From: Sediminibacterium ginsengisoli
GTDB lineage: Bacteria; Bacteroidota; Bacteroidia; Chitinophagales; Chitinophagaceae
DNA: 46,198 nt
NCBI GenBank assembly: GCA_945901845.1
Contig: CAMDLR010000016.1
Coordinates: 1-46,198, forward strand
Direction: 5' to 3'
Position 1 is the first letter of the stretch. Each line of letters begins with the position of its first letter. The notes under the pieces are model-generated. The model saw only the letters and a list, made by a program, of their open reading frames with translations. It was not told the DNA's origin and made no database searches. The translations under genes were made by a program, and so were the position numbers. Shown here piece by piece: positions 18,257 through 26,872 of this stretch.

Positions 18257-18310
18257 TGGGCCCAATTTCGCTTGAACCTTTGGTTCAGACTCATTATTCC
18301 CATAAAAAAA
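18249..18310. repeat. Long-range inverted repeat with a nested hairpin
   Basis: Perfect 12-base arms TTTTTTTATGGG (18249-18260) and CCCATAAAAAAA (18299-18310) enclose a second hairpin, TGAACC-TTT-GGTTCA (18273-18287). The arms' A/T runs belong to the flanking terminators on each side. The spacer 18163-18340 holds no gene. Confidence 0.75.
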
Positions 18311-18335
18311 GCCAGCACAATGTGCTGGCTTTTTT
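18304..18335. terminator. Bidirectional terminator downstream of tRNA-Ser
   Basis: Arms AAGCCAGCACA and TGTGCTGGCTT with flanking A and T runs form a strong hairpin just after the 3' end of the minus-strand tRNA. It suits termination in both directions. Confidence 0.88.
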
Positions 18336-18340
18336 GTCTG

Positions 18341-18425
18341 CGGAGAGTTAGGGATTCGAACCCCAGGACCTGTTACAGTCAACAGTTTTCAAGACTGCCG
18401 CAATCGACCGCTCTGCCAACTCTCC
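18341..18425 (-). tRNA. tRNA-Ser(UGA)
   Basis: Read on the minus strand, the acceptor arms GGAGAGT and ACTCTCC pair fully with a G discriminator base. The D-arm, an anticodon stem with loop CTTGAAA (anticodon UGA), an extended variable arm typical of serine tRNAs, and the T-arm GGTTCGAATCC are all visible. The 3' CCA is not encoded. Confidence 0.96.
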
Positions 18426-18510
18426 GCGGCAAAAGTACGGTTTGAAAACCACCAACCAAAAAAAAAGTAAAAAAAATGTGAAACCCCTTATTTTATTGAC
18501 TTGCAGGGCA

Positions 18511-20622
18511 TTATTTTGGCAAATCGGGGAGTTTTTCTACCACAGAAAGGTCGGAGAGCTCTACATTGATGGGTAACTGTCCAATTTGAACAATGGCTCT
18601 TTTACCCCTTATTTCTAATACCGTTCCAACCTGATAATTCTTTTTTAGCTTAACCAAACTACCCACAAGCAGCGCAGCAGTGGTTTCTTTATATTGCTTG
18701 TCTACCTTTTTGGCCAGCTTATTAACCACTACTTGTTCTTTACCTTTAAATAGTAATTGCTGGAGGCTTTTAACCACTTCGTTTTTATTTTCGGCCTTCT
18801 TATAATCAAGTACTATTTGTTTGAGCTTTCGCTCCATATCTTTAAGGTACACAATTCGGTCTTCGGTAATCTGATTCTGCTGCTTTAACAACTCTACCTG
18901 TTGGCGGTGCTTTTCTTTATCAAGCACCAATTCCATTTCTTTTTTGAGCTTTTCATTTTCACGCAACATTTTATGTAACTGCACCTTTTCTTTATCTAAA
19001 TGCTGTAAGTCTTGCTCCGTTCTATTTAAAAGCTTGTCTAATTTAAAATGATCTTCGTCTACCAGGTTGCGCGCTCTATTAATGAGTGCCGTAGGCAATC
19101 CAATTCTTTCTGCAATGGCAAACGTATATGAGCTACCGGGTTTACCAATAATAAGTTTGTACATCGGAAGTAAGTGCACTTCATCAAACTGCATGGCACC
19201 ATTAATAATACCTTGTGTATGATTGGCCATCACTTTTAAATTGAGGTAGTGCGTTGTAACAACCCCTAACGCATGCTTTCGTGATAATTCTTCCAATATA
19301 ACTTCCGCAAAAGCCCCGCCTAAATTAGGATCACTTCCACTACCCAATTCATCTATAAAAAATAATGTTTTACCATTAGCCACTTCAATAAAGTGCTTCA
19401 TGTGCATTAAGTGACTCGAATAGGTACTTAATTCAAACTCTAAATTTTGTGTATCACCAATATGAATAAAGAGTTGTTTAAAAATGCCCATTTGTGAGTC
19501 GGAGCTTACGGGTACCAAAAGTCCACTCTGCATAATCAACTGATTGAGTGCAATGGTTTTCATGGTAACGGTTTTACCGCCAGCATTGGGGCCGCTGATA
19601 ATTAAAATACGCTGCTGCGCATCTAATTTTATATGAACGGGAATGGTTGTTTTTCCTGCATTTTTATTGTATAAATATAAAAGCGGATGGTAGGCATTAA
19701 TGAGTTCGATATGCGCCTTATCTAGTAGCTCCGGCAAATTAGCATTCATATCAATGGCTAATTTTGCTTTGGCTTTTATAAAATCAAACTCGCCAGTAAT
19801 TTGTAAATACGCATTTAGTAATGGTGCATACATAGACATAGTAGCTGTAAGCGCGCGAAGTATGCGCTGCACTTCTTTCCCTTCTTCATGTTCTAAAGCA
19901 AATACCTCATTGTTAAGTTCAATGGTGTCTTCGGGTTCAATAAACGCGGTTTTTCTGCTATCACTTTCACCATGTAAAATTCCTTTTACTTGTCTTTTGT
20001 GTTCCGAAAAAACAGCGACTACCCTTCTCCCATTACTAAAACTTTCATCGATATCTGCAGTGTATCCAGCCTTTGCTAATTTTTGAATTACTTTTTCAAA
20101 CATGCGCCTTAGTTCATTGCGGCGCTTGTATAAACTGAGTCTTATTTTTTGTAAATCATCGGATGCATTGTCTTTTACAATACCCTGTTCATCTAATACC
20201 GCATCAATACTATCCTTGATATTTTTTTCGTAGTAGGCATCATTTAGCACCTGTGCCAACGCACTAAAAGAAGTTCTTTTTTCGGGGTCAAACCACCTAA
20301 AAATATTTTCGGCATTAATGGTTAATTTTCTGATAAGCATCCACTGCTCTCCACCTAATAAAGCCCCAGGGATCCCTAATAATTTTAATTCTTTTTGTAA
20401 GTGAAACGTAAAATCATTGGGGAAATACTGCGCCTGTCTTAATAGCATGGCAAACTCGTGTGTTTGGCGCAGCTCTTTTTGGATATAGTCTTTGTGGGTA
20501 TGAATGCGTAAATTTTGAGCACGCTCCTGTGCATACACCGTTTTACAATGCGCTTCCAACAAAGCTTTAACTTTGTCAAACTCCAACTCATAAAGGGCGG
20601 TATCGGGGTATAGTCGCATCAT
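18511..20622 (-). CDS. MutS2-family ATPase lacking the Smr domain
   Basis: MutS2 proteins bind branched DNA or collided ribosomes and are not part of classical mismatch repair. This 703-residue protein has the N-terminal helical/clamp regions, the Walker A GPNAGGKTV (about residue 340), the Walker B FFIDELGSGSDP and the ABC signature-like FSTYSSHL region. A Lys/Glu-rich coiled coil follows (about 510-620). It ends after a KOW-like segment (GSLVKLKKNYQVGTVLEI) and a short tail. Full-length relatives carry a C-terminal Smr nuclease domain of about 80 residues, absent here. The downstream DNA contains the tRNA, with no Smr remnant, so the short form appears natural. Confidence 0.9.
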   Translation of the reverse strand: MMRLYPDTALYELEFDKVKALLEAHCKTVYAQERAQNLRIHTHKDYIQKELRQTHEFAMLLRQAQYFPNDFTFHLQKELKLLGIPGALLGGEQWMLIRKLTINAENIFRWFDPEKRTSFSALAQVLNDAYYEKNIKDSIDAVLDEQGIVKDNASDDLQKIRLSLYKRRNELRRMFEKVIQKLAKAGYTADIDESFSNGRRVVAVFSEHKRQVKGILHGESDSRKTAFIEPEDTIELNNEVFALEHEEGKEVQRILRALTATMSMYAPLLNAYLQITGEFDFIKAKAKLAIDMNANLPELLDKAHIELINAYHPLLYLYNKNAGKTTIPVHIKLDAQQRILIISGPNAGGKTVTMKTIALNQLIMQSGLLVPVSSDSQMGIFKQLFIHIGDTQNLEFELSTYSSHLMHMKHFIEVANGKTLFFIDELGSGSDPNLGGAFAEVILEELSRKHALGVVTTHYLNLKVMANHTQGIINGAMQFDEVHLLPMYKLIIGKPGSSYTFAIAERIGLPTALINRARNLVDEDHFKLDKLLNRTEQDLQHLDKEKVQLHKMLRENEKLKKEMELVLDKEKHRQQVELLKQQNQITEDRIVYLKDMERKLKQIVLDYKKAENKNEVVKSLQQLLFKGKEQVVVNKLAKKVDKQYKETTAALLVGSLVKLKKNYQVGTVLEIRGKRAIVQIGQLPINVELSDLSVVEKLPDLPK

Positions 20623-20638
20623 AATGTTAAAAACAGCG

Positions 20639-20646
20639 CAAAGGTA
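20639..20646 (-). promoter_or_regulatory. Candidate -7 element for mutS2
   Basis: TACCTTTG on the minus strand, an exact TAnnTTTG match followed by C, ends 16 bases before the ATG at 20622. Confidence 0.5.
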
Positions 20647-20716
20647 AGCGAAGCGCGGTTAAACCTTTTACAAGAATTTATGTTTTAATAAAAATAACGG
20701 ATCATCCAAGGATCCT

Positions 20717-20724
20717 TACTTTTG
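20717..20724 (+). promoter_or_regulatory. Candidate -7 element for msrA
   Basis: TACTTTTG on the plus strand, an exact TAnnTTTG match, lies 17 bases before the ATG at 20742. Confidence 0.5.
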
Positions 20725-20741
20725 AACATAAATATTACGTA

Positions 20742-21389
20742 ATGCGTTTATTACTTGTAACCCTTTTTGCAGCCACCTGCCTTACCGCATGCAGCCAGAC
20801 ACCTAATACTAAATCTAATAATAAAGCAAAGCCCATGACCAGTAATCCAAATGCGAAACTTGAAACCATTTATTTAGGAGAAGGTTGCTTTTGGTGTACA
20901 GAGGCATTTTTCCAGCGTATTAATGGGGTAATTAGTGTAGAAAGTGGCTACGGCGGTGGTTTTGTAGAAAACCCAACCTACGAGCAGGTTTGCGATAAAA
21001 ATACAGGCCACGTAGAGCTTGCGAAAGTTGTTTTTGATCCGGCTATTGTAAGTATCGACGAAATACTTGAAATATTTTGGAAAACGCATGACCCTACTAC
21101 CCTAGACCAACAAGGAAATGATATTGGCCCGCAATATAAAAGCGTGGTGTATTATGTTACGGAAACTCAAAAACAAGTAGCTCAAAAATACAAAGAGGCC
21201 CTAGATAAAAGTGGCGCTTTTAGTGCACCTATTGTAACAACGATAGAGCCTTTTAAAAATTATTATCCTGCCGAAAACTACCACCAAAATTATTACAATA
21301 GCAATACCAATCAGGGCTATTGCCGTTTTGTAATTGCACCTAAATTAGAGAAGTTTGAAAAAGTGTTTAAAGATAAATTAAAACACTAA
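20742..21389 (+). CDS. msrA: Peptide-methionine (S)-S-oxide reductase, lipoprotein
   Basis: Repairs oxidised methionine in proteins by reducing the S-sulfoxide. The 215-residue chain begins with a lipoprotein signal whose lipobox cysteine is C17 (LTAC), so the enzyme should be anchored outside the cytoplasm. The catalytic cysteine is C49 in the GCFWCTEA motif, and the conserved GYGGG, GHVELAKVVFDP, ILEIFWKTHDPTTLDQQGND and C-terminal QGYC (likely resolving cysteine) segments follow. Its stop codon overlaps the stop of the converging peptide-binding gene by four bases. Confidence 0.94.
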   Translation: MRLLLVTLFAATCLTACSQTPNTKSNNKAKPMTSNPNAKLETIYLGEGCFWCTEAFFQRINGVISVESGYGGGFVENPTYEQVCDKNTGHVELAKVVFDPAIVSIDEILEIFWKTHDPTTLDQQGNDIGPQYKSVVYYVTETQKQVAQKYKEALDKSGAFSAPIVTTIEPFKNYYPAENYHQNYYNSNTNQGYCRFVIAPKLEKFEKVFKDKLKH

Positions 21390-23041
21390 TTAGGAAGTTT
21401 TGTGCGCCTTAGTTCGAGTAAATTAAGTGCATTAGGTCTAAACCCTTGCACACCAGGTTGCACCAAATGAATGGCCATATCATACCACATTGGAATAATG
21501 GGTGCTTCATTAATAACGAGCTGATCCATTTTTCTATACAGTTCATACCGAACACTATCGCGCGTTTCTAAAAGTGCTTTTTCATAGAGCACATCAAAAT
21601 CCGCATTTTTAAAACGTGTGTAATTGGGTGGTGCCGGATTTTTGCTATAAAACATAGCCATATAATTTTCGGCATCGGGGTAATCGGCAATCCAACTAGC
21701 TCTAAAAAATAGTGCAGCAGACTTTGCTGTATGTTCTAACAATAAACTTTTTTGAATCACTTCTACCTGAACCGGAATACCAACTTCTTCCATTTGTTTG
21801 GCAGCAAATGATGCAATATCGGCGTAAATAGCCACCGTTAATAATTTAGTAGTTGGCAGCCCTCTGCCATTCGGAAAACCAGCAGTAGCAAGGAGTTCGC
21901 GCGCTTTGCCTGGATTATAGTTATAGCCTTTTACAAAATCTACATTATTAGACGGAAGCCCCGCAGGCACAAATCCAGCCTGTGCCGGAATACCAATCGA
22001 ATTGCGCATGTACATCATCAACTGCTTTTTGTTAATGGCATAATTCATGGCCTGACGCACCAATGTATAACGCGTAGCAGCACCTTTAGTAATCACATTA
22101 TTTGTATCAACTACAATACCAAAATATTCGGTGTTTAAATATGGATGCTTTAGTAATTGAATTTTACCTTCCCAATCTTTTCGGAGTGTTCCATTTTTGG
22201 TTAAAATTTCATCTTTAAAAGAGGCGTCAATATCATTTACAAAACTAAGTTTGCCTTGTCTAAACTGTAAAAACTCGGTGGCTTTGTTGTCAAAGAAATT
22301 AATTTTTACGGCGTCTAAGTAAGGTAACTTAACACCAGCCGAATCTACCTCCCAGTATTTTTTGTTTTTGTGTAAAATAAGTGCTTCACCTTCATCCCAA
22401 GATTTTAAAGTAAATGGGCCCGTACCACAAGGATGTCTTCTAAAATCTTTGCCGTATTTTTCTACCACTTCTTTGGGCACCACACTGCAATATTGCGTAC
22501 TTAAAATACCCATAATAGGGTGAAACGGTCGCAGTACCCTTAATTCAAAAGTAGAGTCGTTGATAACCACAAAAGGCATTATAGAATCTACCCTGCCATT
22601 AAAAATCCAAGCACCACTACTGGCTACCGTCTTATCAATAATTCGACCTAAACTATAGGCGACGTCTGCGGCTACTAATTTTCGTCCAACACCTCCTTTA
22701 AATGCTGCATCACCTGCAAAATAAACATCGGTACGAAGGTGAAACCGGTAGGTTTTGCGATCATCACTAACCTCCCAGGATTTAGCGAGTGATGGGACAA
22801 TATTTAGGTTGCTATCGATTTCAACAAGGGTATTATAGATCTGATGCACCGCCCACATGATGGATTGGTTTTTTGCAAAAGCAGGATCCAGGGTGGCAAT
22901 ACCGGTGGCTTCATTGTAACTAAAAACGTTTTTTGAAGTAGTGTCCTTTTCATAACATGCCGTAAACAAACAAATAACCAAACCCAATAAAACAAGGAGT
23001 TTAGGCGTTTTAACAGCATTATATAGGGCCTTCTGGTGCAT
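21386..23041 (-). CDS. ABC-type peptide-binding lipoprotein (SBP_bac_5 family)
   Basis: Periplasmic-side solute-binding protein of the DppA/OppA class that would deliver oligopeptides or related solutes to an ABC importer. It is 551 residues with a lipoprotein signal and lipobox cysteine C29 (LFTAC). Family features include an N-terminal SLAKSWEVSDDRKTYRFHLR segment, the GTGPFTLKSWDEGEALILHKN block, RQAMNYAINKKQLM and a C-terminal EAPIIPMWYDMAIHLV region. No permease or ATPase genes for an importer are adjacent, so its transporter partner must be elsewhere or it may act differently. The solute cannot be deduced. Confidence 0.9.
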   Translation of the reverse strand: MHQKALYNAVKTPKLLVLLGLVICLFTACYEKDTTSKNVFSYNEATGIATLDPAFAKNQSIMWAVHQIYNTLVEIDSNLNIVPSLAKSWEVSDDRKTYRFHLRTDVYFAGDAAFKGGVGRKLVAADVAYSLGRIIDKTVASSGAWIFNGRVDSIMPFVVINDSTFELRVLRPFHPIMGILSTQYCSVVPKEVVEKYGKDFRRHPCGTGPFTLKSWDEGEALILHKNKKYWEVDSAGVKLPYLDAVKINFFDNKATEFLQFRQGKLSFVNDIDASFKDEILTKNGTLRKDWEGKIQLLKHPYLNTEYFGIVVDTNNVITKGAATRYTLVRQAMNYAINKKQLMMYMRNSIGIPAQAGFVPAGLPSNNVDFVKGYNYNPGKARELLATAGFPNGRGLPTTKLLTVAIYADIASFAAKQMEEVGIPVQVEVIQKSLLLEHTAKSAALFFRASWIADYPDAENYMAMFYSKNPAPPNYTRFKNADFDVLYEKALLETRDSVRYELYRKMDQLVINEAPIIPMWYDMAIHLVQPGVQGFRPNALNLLELRRTKLPN

Positions 23042-23112
23042 CTTGGCACCGAATATCCTATTTTTAAGCGATCAATAAAGAGGTTCACGTAAAAAAGTAG
23101 ATAAAATAGTTC

Positions 23113-24609
23113 ATGGGCAGCATTAGAAAACAAACCATCATTTCCAGCATTCTAGTATATGTTGGGTTTGCTATTGGCTTTGTCAACAACTATTTTTTTA
23201 CCCGAAACGGATCTTTCTCGCCCGCGGAATACGGCCTTACGCGCATCTTTACAGATTTTGCGCAAAACATGTTTGCTTTTGGATCTTTAGGTGTGGTACC
23301 GATTATTTATAAATTTTACCCATATTATAAAGACAACCTCCAAGAAAAAGAAATTGACCTGATTACCTGGTCGTTTTTTTTATCCATCATTGGTTTTGTT
23401 TTAGTACTTGCATGTGGCGTTTATTTTGAACCTTATTTCATAGAAAAATATCAGGTTAAATCACCACTGATTCTTGATTATTATTTTTGGATGTTCCCGT
23501 TTGCGATGGGAATGCTCTTTTTTTGTGTACTAGAAAGTTTTAGCTGGGCACTTAATTTATCGGTGGTTTCAAACTTTTTAAAAGAAACCGGCCTGAGGCT
23601 TTTAACCGCTGTTTTAATTGCACTATTTTATTTAAAAGTCATCGACTTTACAATATTTATTTACTTGTTTTCGATTCAATACTTGGTACTGTTTTTTATT
23701 TTACTGAGCTACTTGGTAAAATCTGGTAAGCTGCATTTTCCAACAACCGTTAGCCGTGTTACCAAAAAGTTTTGGAAAAAAATGGTGTCAATTCAGGTAC
23801 TTGTATTTGGAGGCGCACTTATTACGGCCCTTGCTGCTACTATCGATAGCTTTTTAATTGCGGGCATGTTAGGCCTTACCGAAGTAGGTATTTTTGTTTG
23901 GGCCCAATATGCAGCAGCACTCATTCAAGTGCCACAACGAAGTATCCAGGCGGTTTCGGTGGGTGTATTGTCTAAAGCATGGAAGGATAAAAATTTCCCG
24001 GAGATCAACCGTATTTATGCACGCTCCTGTATTAATTTGTTGATCATGGCCCTATTTATTTTTGGTAATATTTGGCTGAATGCAAAAGAAGGCATGATTG
24101 CGTTACACATTCAAAAAGCCTATTTAGATGGCCTTGGTGTCATATTTGTTTTAGGCATGGTGCGCATAATTGATGCAGGTACCGGACTTAATGCCATTGT
24201 AATTAATACCTCTACTTTTTGGCGTTTTGATTTTTATAGCGGCGTTGTACTTTTAGCGCTAAGGTTACCACTCACTTATTTTCTGATAAAAAATTATGGT
24301 ATTATTGGTTCTGCTTTTGCCGAACTTTTTGCATACGGAACGTATAATTTTATCAGGTTTGAATTTCTGAGGCGCAAATTTAACATGCAACCATTTACCC
24401 GAAAAACAGCCTACACGCTTCTATTGGGTGCTACTGCTTATGCCATCACTTATTTTGCTTTTGATGGTATCACCGGCTGGACGGGGATACTTTTAAAAGG
24501 AGGTTTATTTTCTGTACTTATGATTAGCGGCGTATTTTATTTAGACCTCACCCCAGATGCGCAGCAACTCTACCAGGGATGGAAACAAAAGTGGAAACAA
24601 AAATTGTAA
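23113..24609 (+). CDS. Polysaccharide / lipopolysaccharide flippase (MOP superfamily)
   Basis: A 498-residue integral membrane protein with about 12-14 hydrophobic segments throughout, consistent with a Wzx-like (polysaccharide transport family) translocator moving lipid-linked sugars across the inner membrane. The opening SIRKQTIISSILVYVGFAIGF and the motif ITALAATIDSFLIAGML fit this family. No glycosyltransferase or polymerase genes are nearby, so the glycan is unknown. The stop codon at 24607-24609 coincides with the first bases of the purK -7 element. Confidence 0.85.
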   Translation: MGSIRKQTIISSILVYVGFAIGFVNNYFFTRNGSFSPAEYGLTRIFTDFAQNMFAFGSLGVVPIIYKFYPYYKDNLQEKEIDLITWSFFLSIIGFVLVLACGVYFEPYFIEKYQVKSPLILDYYFWMFPFAMGMLFFCVLESFSWALNLSVVSNFLKETGLRLLTAVLIALFYLKVIDFTIFIYLFSIQYLVLFFILLSYLVKSGKLHFPTTVSRVTKKFWKKMVSIQVLVFGGALITALAATIDSFLIAGMLGLTEVGIFVWAQYAAALIQVPQRSIQAVSVGVLSKAWKDKNFPEINRIYARSCINLLIMALFIFGNIWLNAKEGMIALHIQKAYLDGLGVIFVLGMVRIIDAGTGLNAIVINTSTFWRFDFYSGVVLLALRLPLTYFLIKNYGIIGSAFAELFAYGTYNFIRFEFLRRKFNMQPFTRKTAYTLLLGATAYAITYFAFDGITGWTGILLKGGLFSVLMISGVFYLDLTPDAQQLYQGWKQKWKQKL

Positions 24610-24614
24610 CTTTG
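24607..24614 (+). promoter_or_regulatory. Candidate -7 element for purK overlapping the flippase stop
   Basis: TAACTTTG (exact TAnnTTTG followed by C) begins with the flippase stop codon TAA and ends 14 bases before the purK ATG at 24629. Confidence 0.6.
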
Positions 24615-24628
24615 CAAAAAATATTTCA

Positions 24629-25753
24629 ATGAAGGCAGGTATTTTAGGTGGCGGACAACTGGGAAGAATGCTCTTACAAGCAGCAGCAAATTATACTGTT
24701 GAAACTTTTGTTTTAGAAAACGACCCCCACTGCCCTGCTGCACATTTATGCCACCACTTTATACTAGGTGACATCACTAGTTTTGATGACGTGTATGCGT
24801 TTGGTAAAAAAGTAGACGTATTAACCATCGAAATAGAAAATGTAAATATTGAAGCACTAGAAAAATTGGAAAGTGAAGGCGTTACCGTTATTCCAAAACC
24901 AAGTGCCATTAAAATTATCAAAAACAAAATCAAGCAAAAAGGGTTTTATCAAGTCAATGAAATCCCTACTTCCGATTTTGTAGTAACACATACCAAAGAA
25001 AGCCTACCACACCATCACGCATTTTTACCTGCCGTGCATAAATTAAGCGAAGGTGGTTATGATGGAAAGGGCGTTCAAATTATTAAGACTAAAGAAGATT
25101 TTGAAAAAGGTTTTGACGCACCTTCGGTACTAGAAAAAATGGTAGCTATTGATAAAGAATTAGCTATGATTGTTGCTATTGCACAAGACGGCTCTGCAAC
25201 TTTATACCCGCCTGCTGAAATGATTTTTGATCCTATACTTAACTTACTTGATTATCAAATTAGTCCGGCTATCATTCCAGAAAAAGTTTATTGGAAAGCA
25301 GAAGCCATTGCATTAAAACTTGTAAAAGCATTTAACAGTCCTGGACTATTTGCCGTAGAATTATTTGTTACCAAAGACCAAGAAGTTTTTGTAAACGAAA
25401 CAGCACCTAGGGTTCACAATAGTGGACACCATAGTATTGAAGCAAATTATTCGAGCCAGTACGATATGCTTTGGCGCATTATGCTCAATTATCCATTAGG
25501 CAACCCTGATGCTATCCTACCTTCTGCCATTGTAAATATTTTAGGCGCCGAAGGACATAGTGGTGAAGCGGTTTATACCAACCTTGCTGATGTATTAAGT
25601 ATGGACAATGTTTTTGTGCACTTATATGGTAAAAAGCAAACAAAGCCTGGTCGTAAAATGGGCCATGTAACCATTATGCATAGCGACTATCAAGAACTCA
25701 GGTACAAAGCAAATAAAATCAAACACACACTAAAGGTTGAGGCAAAAAAATAG
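24629..25753 (+). CDS. purK: 5-(carboxyamino)imidazole ribonucleotide synthase
   Basis: ATP-grasp enzyme of purine biosynthesis that carboxylates aminoimidazole ribonucleotide to N5-CAIR. The 374-residue product starts MKAGILGGGQLGRMLLQAA, the family N-terminus. The ATG at 24629 was chosen over an upstream start at 24557, which lies inside the flippase gene and before the promoter element. ATP-grasp features include KLSEGGYDGKGVQI, VLEKMVAIDKELAMIVA and the metal/substrate motif NETAPRVHNSGHHSIEA. The partner mutase purE is not adjacent. Confidence 0.95.
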   Translation: MKAGILGGGQLGRMLLQAAANYTVETFVLENDPHCPAAHLCHHFILGDITSFDDVYAFGKKVDVLTIEIENVNIEALEKLESEGVTVIPKPSAIKIIKNKIKQKGFYQVNEIPTSDFVVTHTKESLPHHHAFLPAVHKLSEGGYDGKGVQIIKTKEDFEKGFDAPSVLEKMVAIDKELAMIVAIAQDGSATLYPPAEMIFDPILNLLDYQISPAIIPEKVYWKAEAIALKLVKAFNSPGLFAVELFVTKDQEVFVNETAPRVHNSGHHSIEANYSSQYDMLWRIMLNYPLGNPDAILPSAIVNILGAEGHSGEAVYTNLADVLSMDNVFVHLYGKKQTKPGRKMGHVTIMHSDYQELRYKANKIKHTLKVEAKK

Positions 25754-25771
25754 TTCAATATGTATGAACTA

Positions 25772-26749
25772 CTAGCGGAATTCTTTTTTCAAAGTTCCGT
25801 TTGTCATTTTTTTGTTAATCGTTAATGGCCTGGTGTAACCTATACCCATCATGCTTTTGATTTGCATACCGGGCGAGTTTTTATTATCTCCAAAAAGCCT
25901 AACATCATCATCGTAAATAAGATCCAGATTGTAGTTTGCCGAAAAATATTTGTTGATCTTAAAAGAGAAAAAATTGGTCATAAACACGTCAATATTTTCT
26001 GGCTTATTCGAATAATTGGAGAATAAATCTAAACGACCTCTATAATTGATGTTTCGGGCAATTACATTGTTATGGTTAATGGTGGCAAACAAACCTATAT
26101 CCTGTATTACATTTTGCCCCTTAGGAACCCCGTACTTACCCTGAGCGGCTAATTTATTATTGGCTACAATGGTCCAACGAGCCGTTAATGGTGATAAGAA
26201 AATAGATAATTTATCGGAGGTTTTGCTATCAAACCCTGCAGATACAAACACGTAGGCTGGTGATAAAAAGGATGATGCAAAATTAGCAGCATTGTTGGAG
26301 AATGTGTAACCGTCAAAATATTGAGACCTGAAATTAAAAAGCCCAGACATATACCACTTTCCCGTACTGTCAATTTTATAACCGTACTTACTTAAGATAT
26401 CAAAACGATCATCATTTTTTCGGCTACCCAAACTGGTGGTTTGAACATAACCAAGGTTCATGTCAAAATTATTATCCCAGTTTTGACGACCTTTTTTATA
26501 GAATAAAAAATAATTGAAGTAGCTATTTACTGACAATGAAAAATTATCGCCACCTGCAGCCCAGTTACTAAGTGAACCTTGAGAAAGATTTGCGTTAAAA
26601 ACACCTCCTCTTTTCCAACGCCAATTAGCCGTGTCAGCATCTTTACGGATGGTACGCGACGACTCATTTCTAATTTTATTGAGCATTTCTTGCCCAAAAG
26701 CCTGACTCCCAATAAAAAAAGCAACCAATAAGGTTAAGCCATACTTCAT
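25772..26749 (-). CDS. DUF3078-family outer-membrane-type protein
   Basis: Conserved Bacteroidota protein of 325 residues with a signal peptide (about 1-19, cut after AFG). The mature part carries WRWKRGGVFNANLSQGSLSNWAAGGDNFS, the DUF3078 hallmark, followed by alternating hydrophobic/polar strands with aromatic belts and repeated 'SxNYNLDLIYDDD'-like elements, consistent with a beta-barrel. The biological role is unknown. The ATG lies 22 bases after a minus-strand -7 element. The gene converges with purK, with 18 bases between them. Confidence 0.88.
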   Translation of the reverse strand: MKYGLTLLVAFFIGSQAFGQEMLNKIRNESSRTIRKDADTANWRWKRGGVFNANLSQGSLSNWAAGGDNFSLSVNSYFNYFLFYKKGRQNWDNNFDMNLGYVQTTSLGSRKNDDRFDILSKYGYKIDSTGKWYMSGLFNFRSQYFDGYTFSNNAANFASSFLSPAYVFVSAGFDSKTSDKLSIFLSPLTARWTIVANNKLAAQGKYGVPKGQNVIQDIGLFATINHNNVIARNINYRGRLDLFSNYSNKPENIDVFMTNFFSFKINKYFSANYNLDLIYDDDVRLFGDNKNSPGMQIKSMMGIGYTRPLTINKKMTNGTLKKEFR

Positions 26750-26771
26750 GCACTGAAAATTATAATTGATA

Positions 26772-26779
26772 CAAAACTA
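26772..26779 (-). promoter_or_regulatory. Candidate -7 element for the DUF3078 gene
   Basis: TAGTTTTG on the minus strand, an exact TAnnTTTG match, lies 22 bases before the ATG at 26749. Confidence 0.5.
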
Positions 26780-26843
26780 ATTGATTAACAGAATTTTTAG
26801 CGTTTTATAGCTGACAAACTGGCACAAATCGGTGATTTTATGT

Positions 26844-26851
26844 TAATTTTG
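26844..26851 (+). promoter_or_regulatory. Candidate -7 element for the miaB operon
   Basis: TAATTTTG on the plus strand, an exact TAnnTTTG match followed by C, lies 21 bases before the ATG at 26873. It overlaps the longer frame that opens at 26840 and so argues against that earlier start. Confidence 0.55.
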
Positions 26852-26872
26852 CCACTAAATAAGATAGTAAGG

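Noticed and set aside
18163..18510. Remnant Smr domain or pseudogene downstream of mutS2
   Set aside because: The region contains terminators and a full tRNA-Ser; no open frame resembling Smr was seen.
24557..24628. Upstream start of purK at 24557
   Set aside because: Overlaps the flippase coding region out of frame and precedes the -7 element; the family start GILGGGQLGRM is at 24629.
26840..26872. Upstream start of miaB at 26840
   Set aside because: It lies before the exact -7 element at 26844-26851 and would not be on the transcript.
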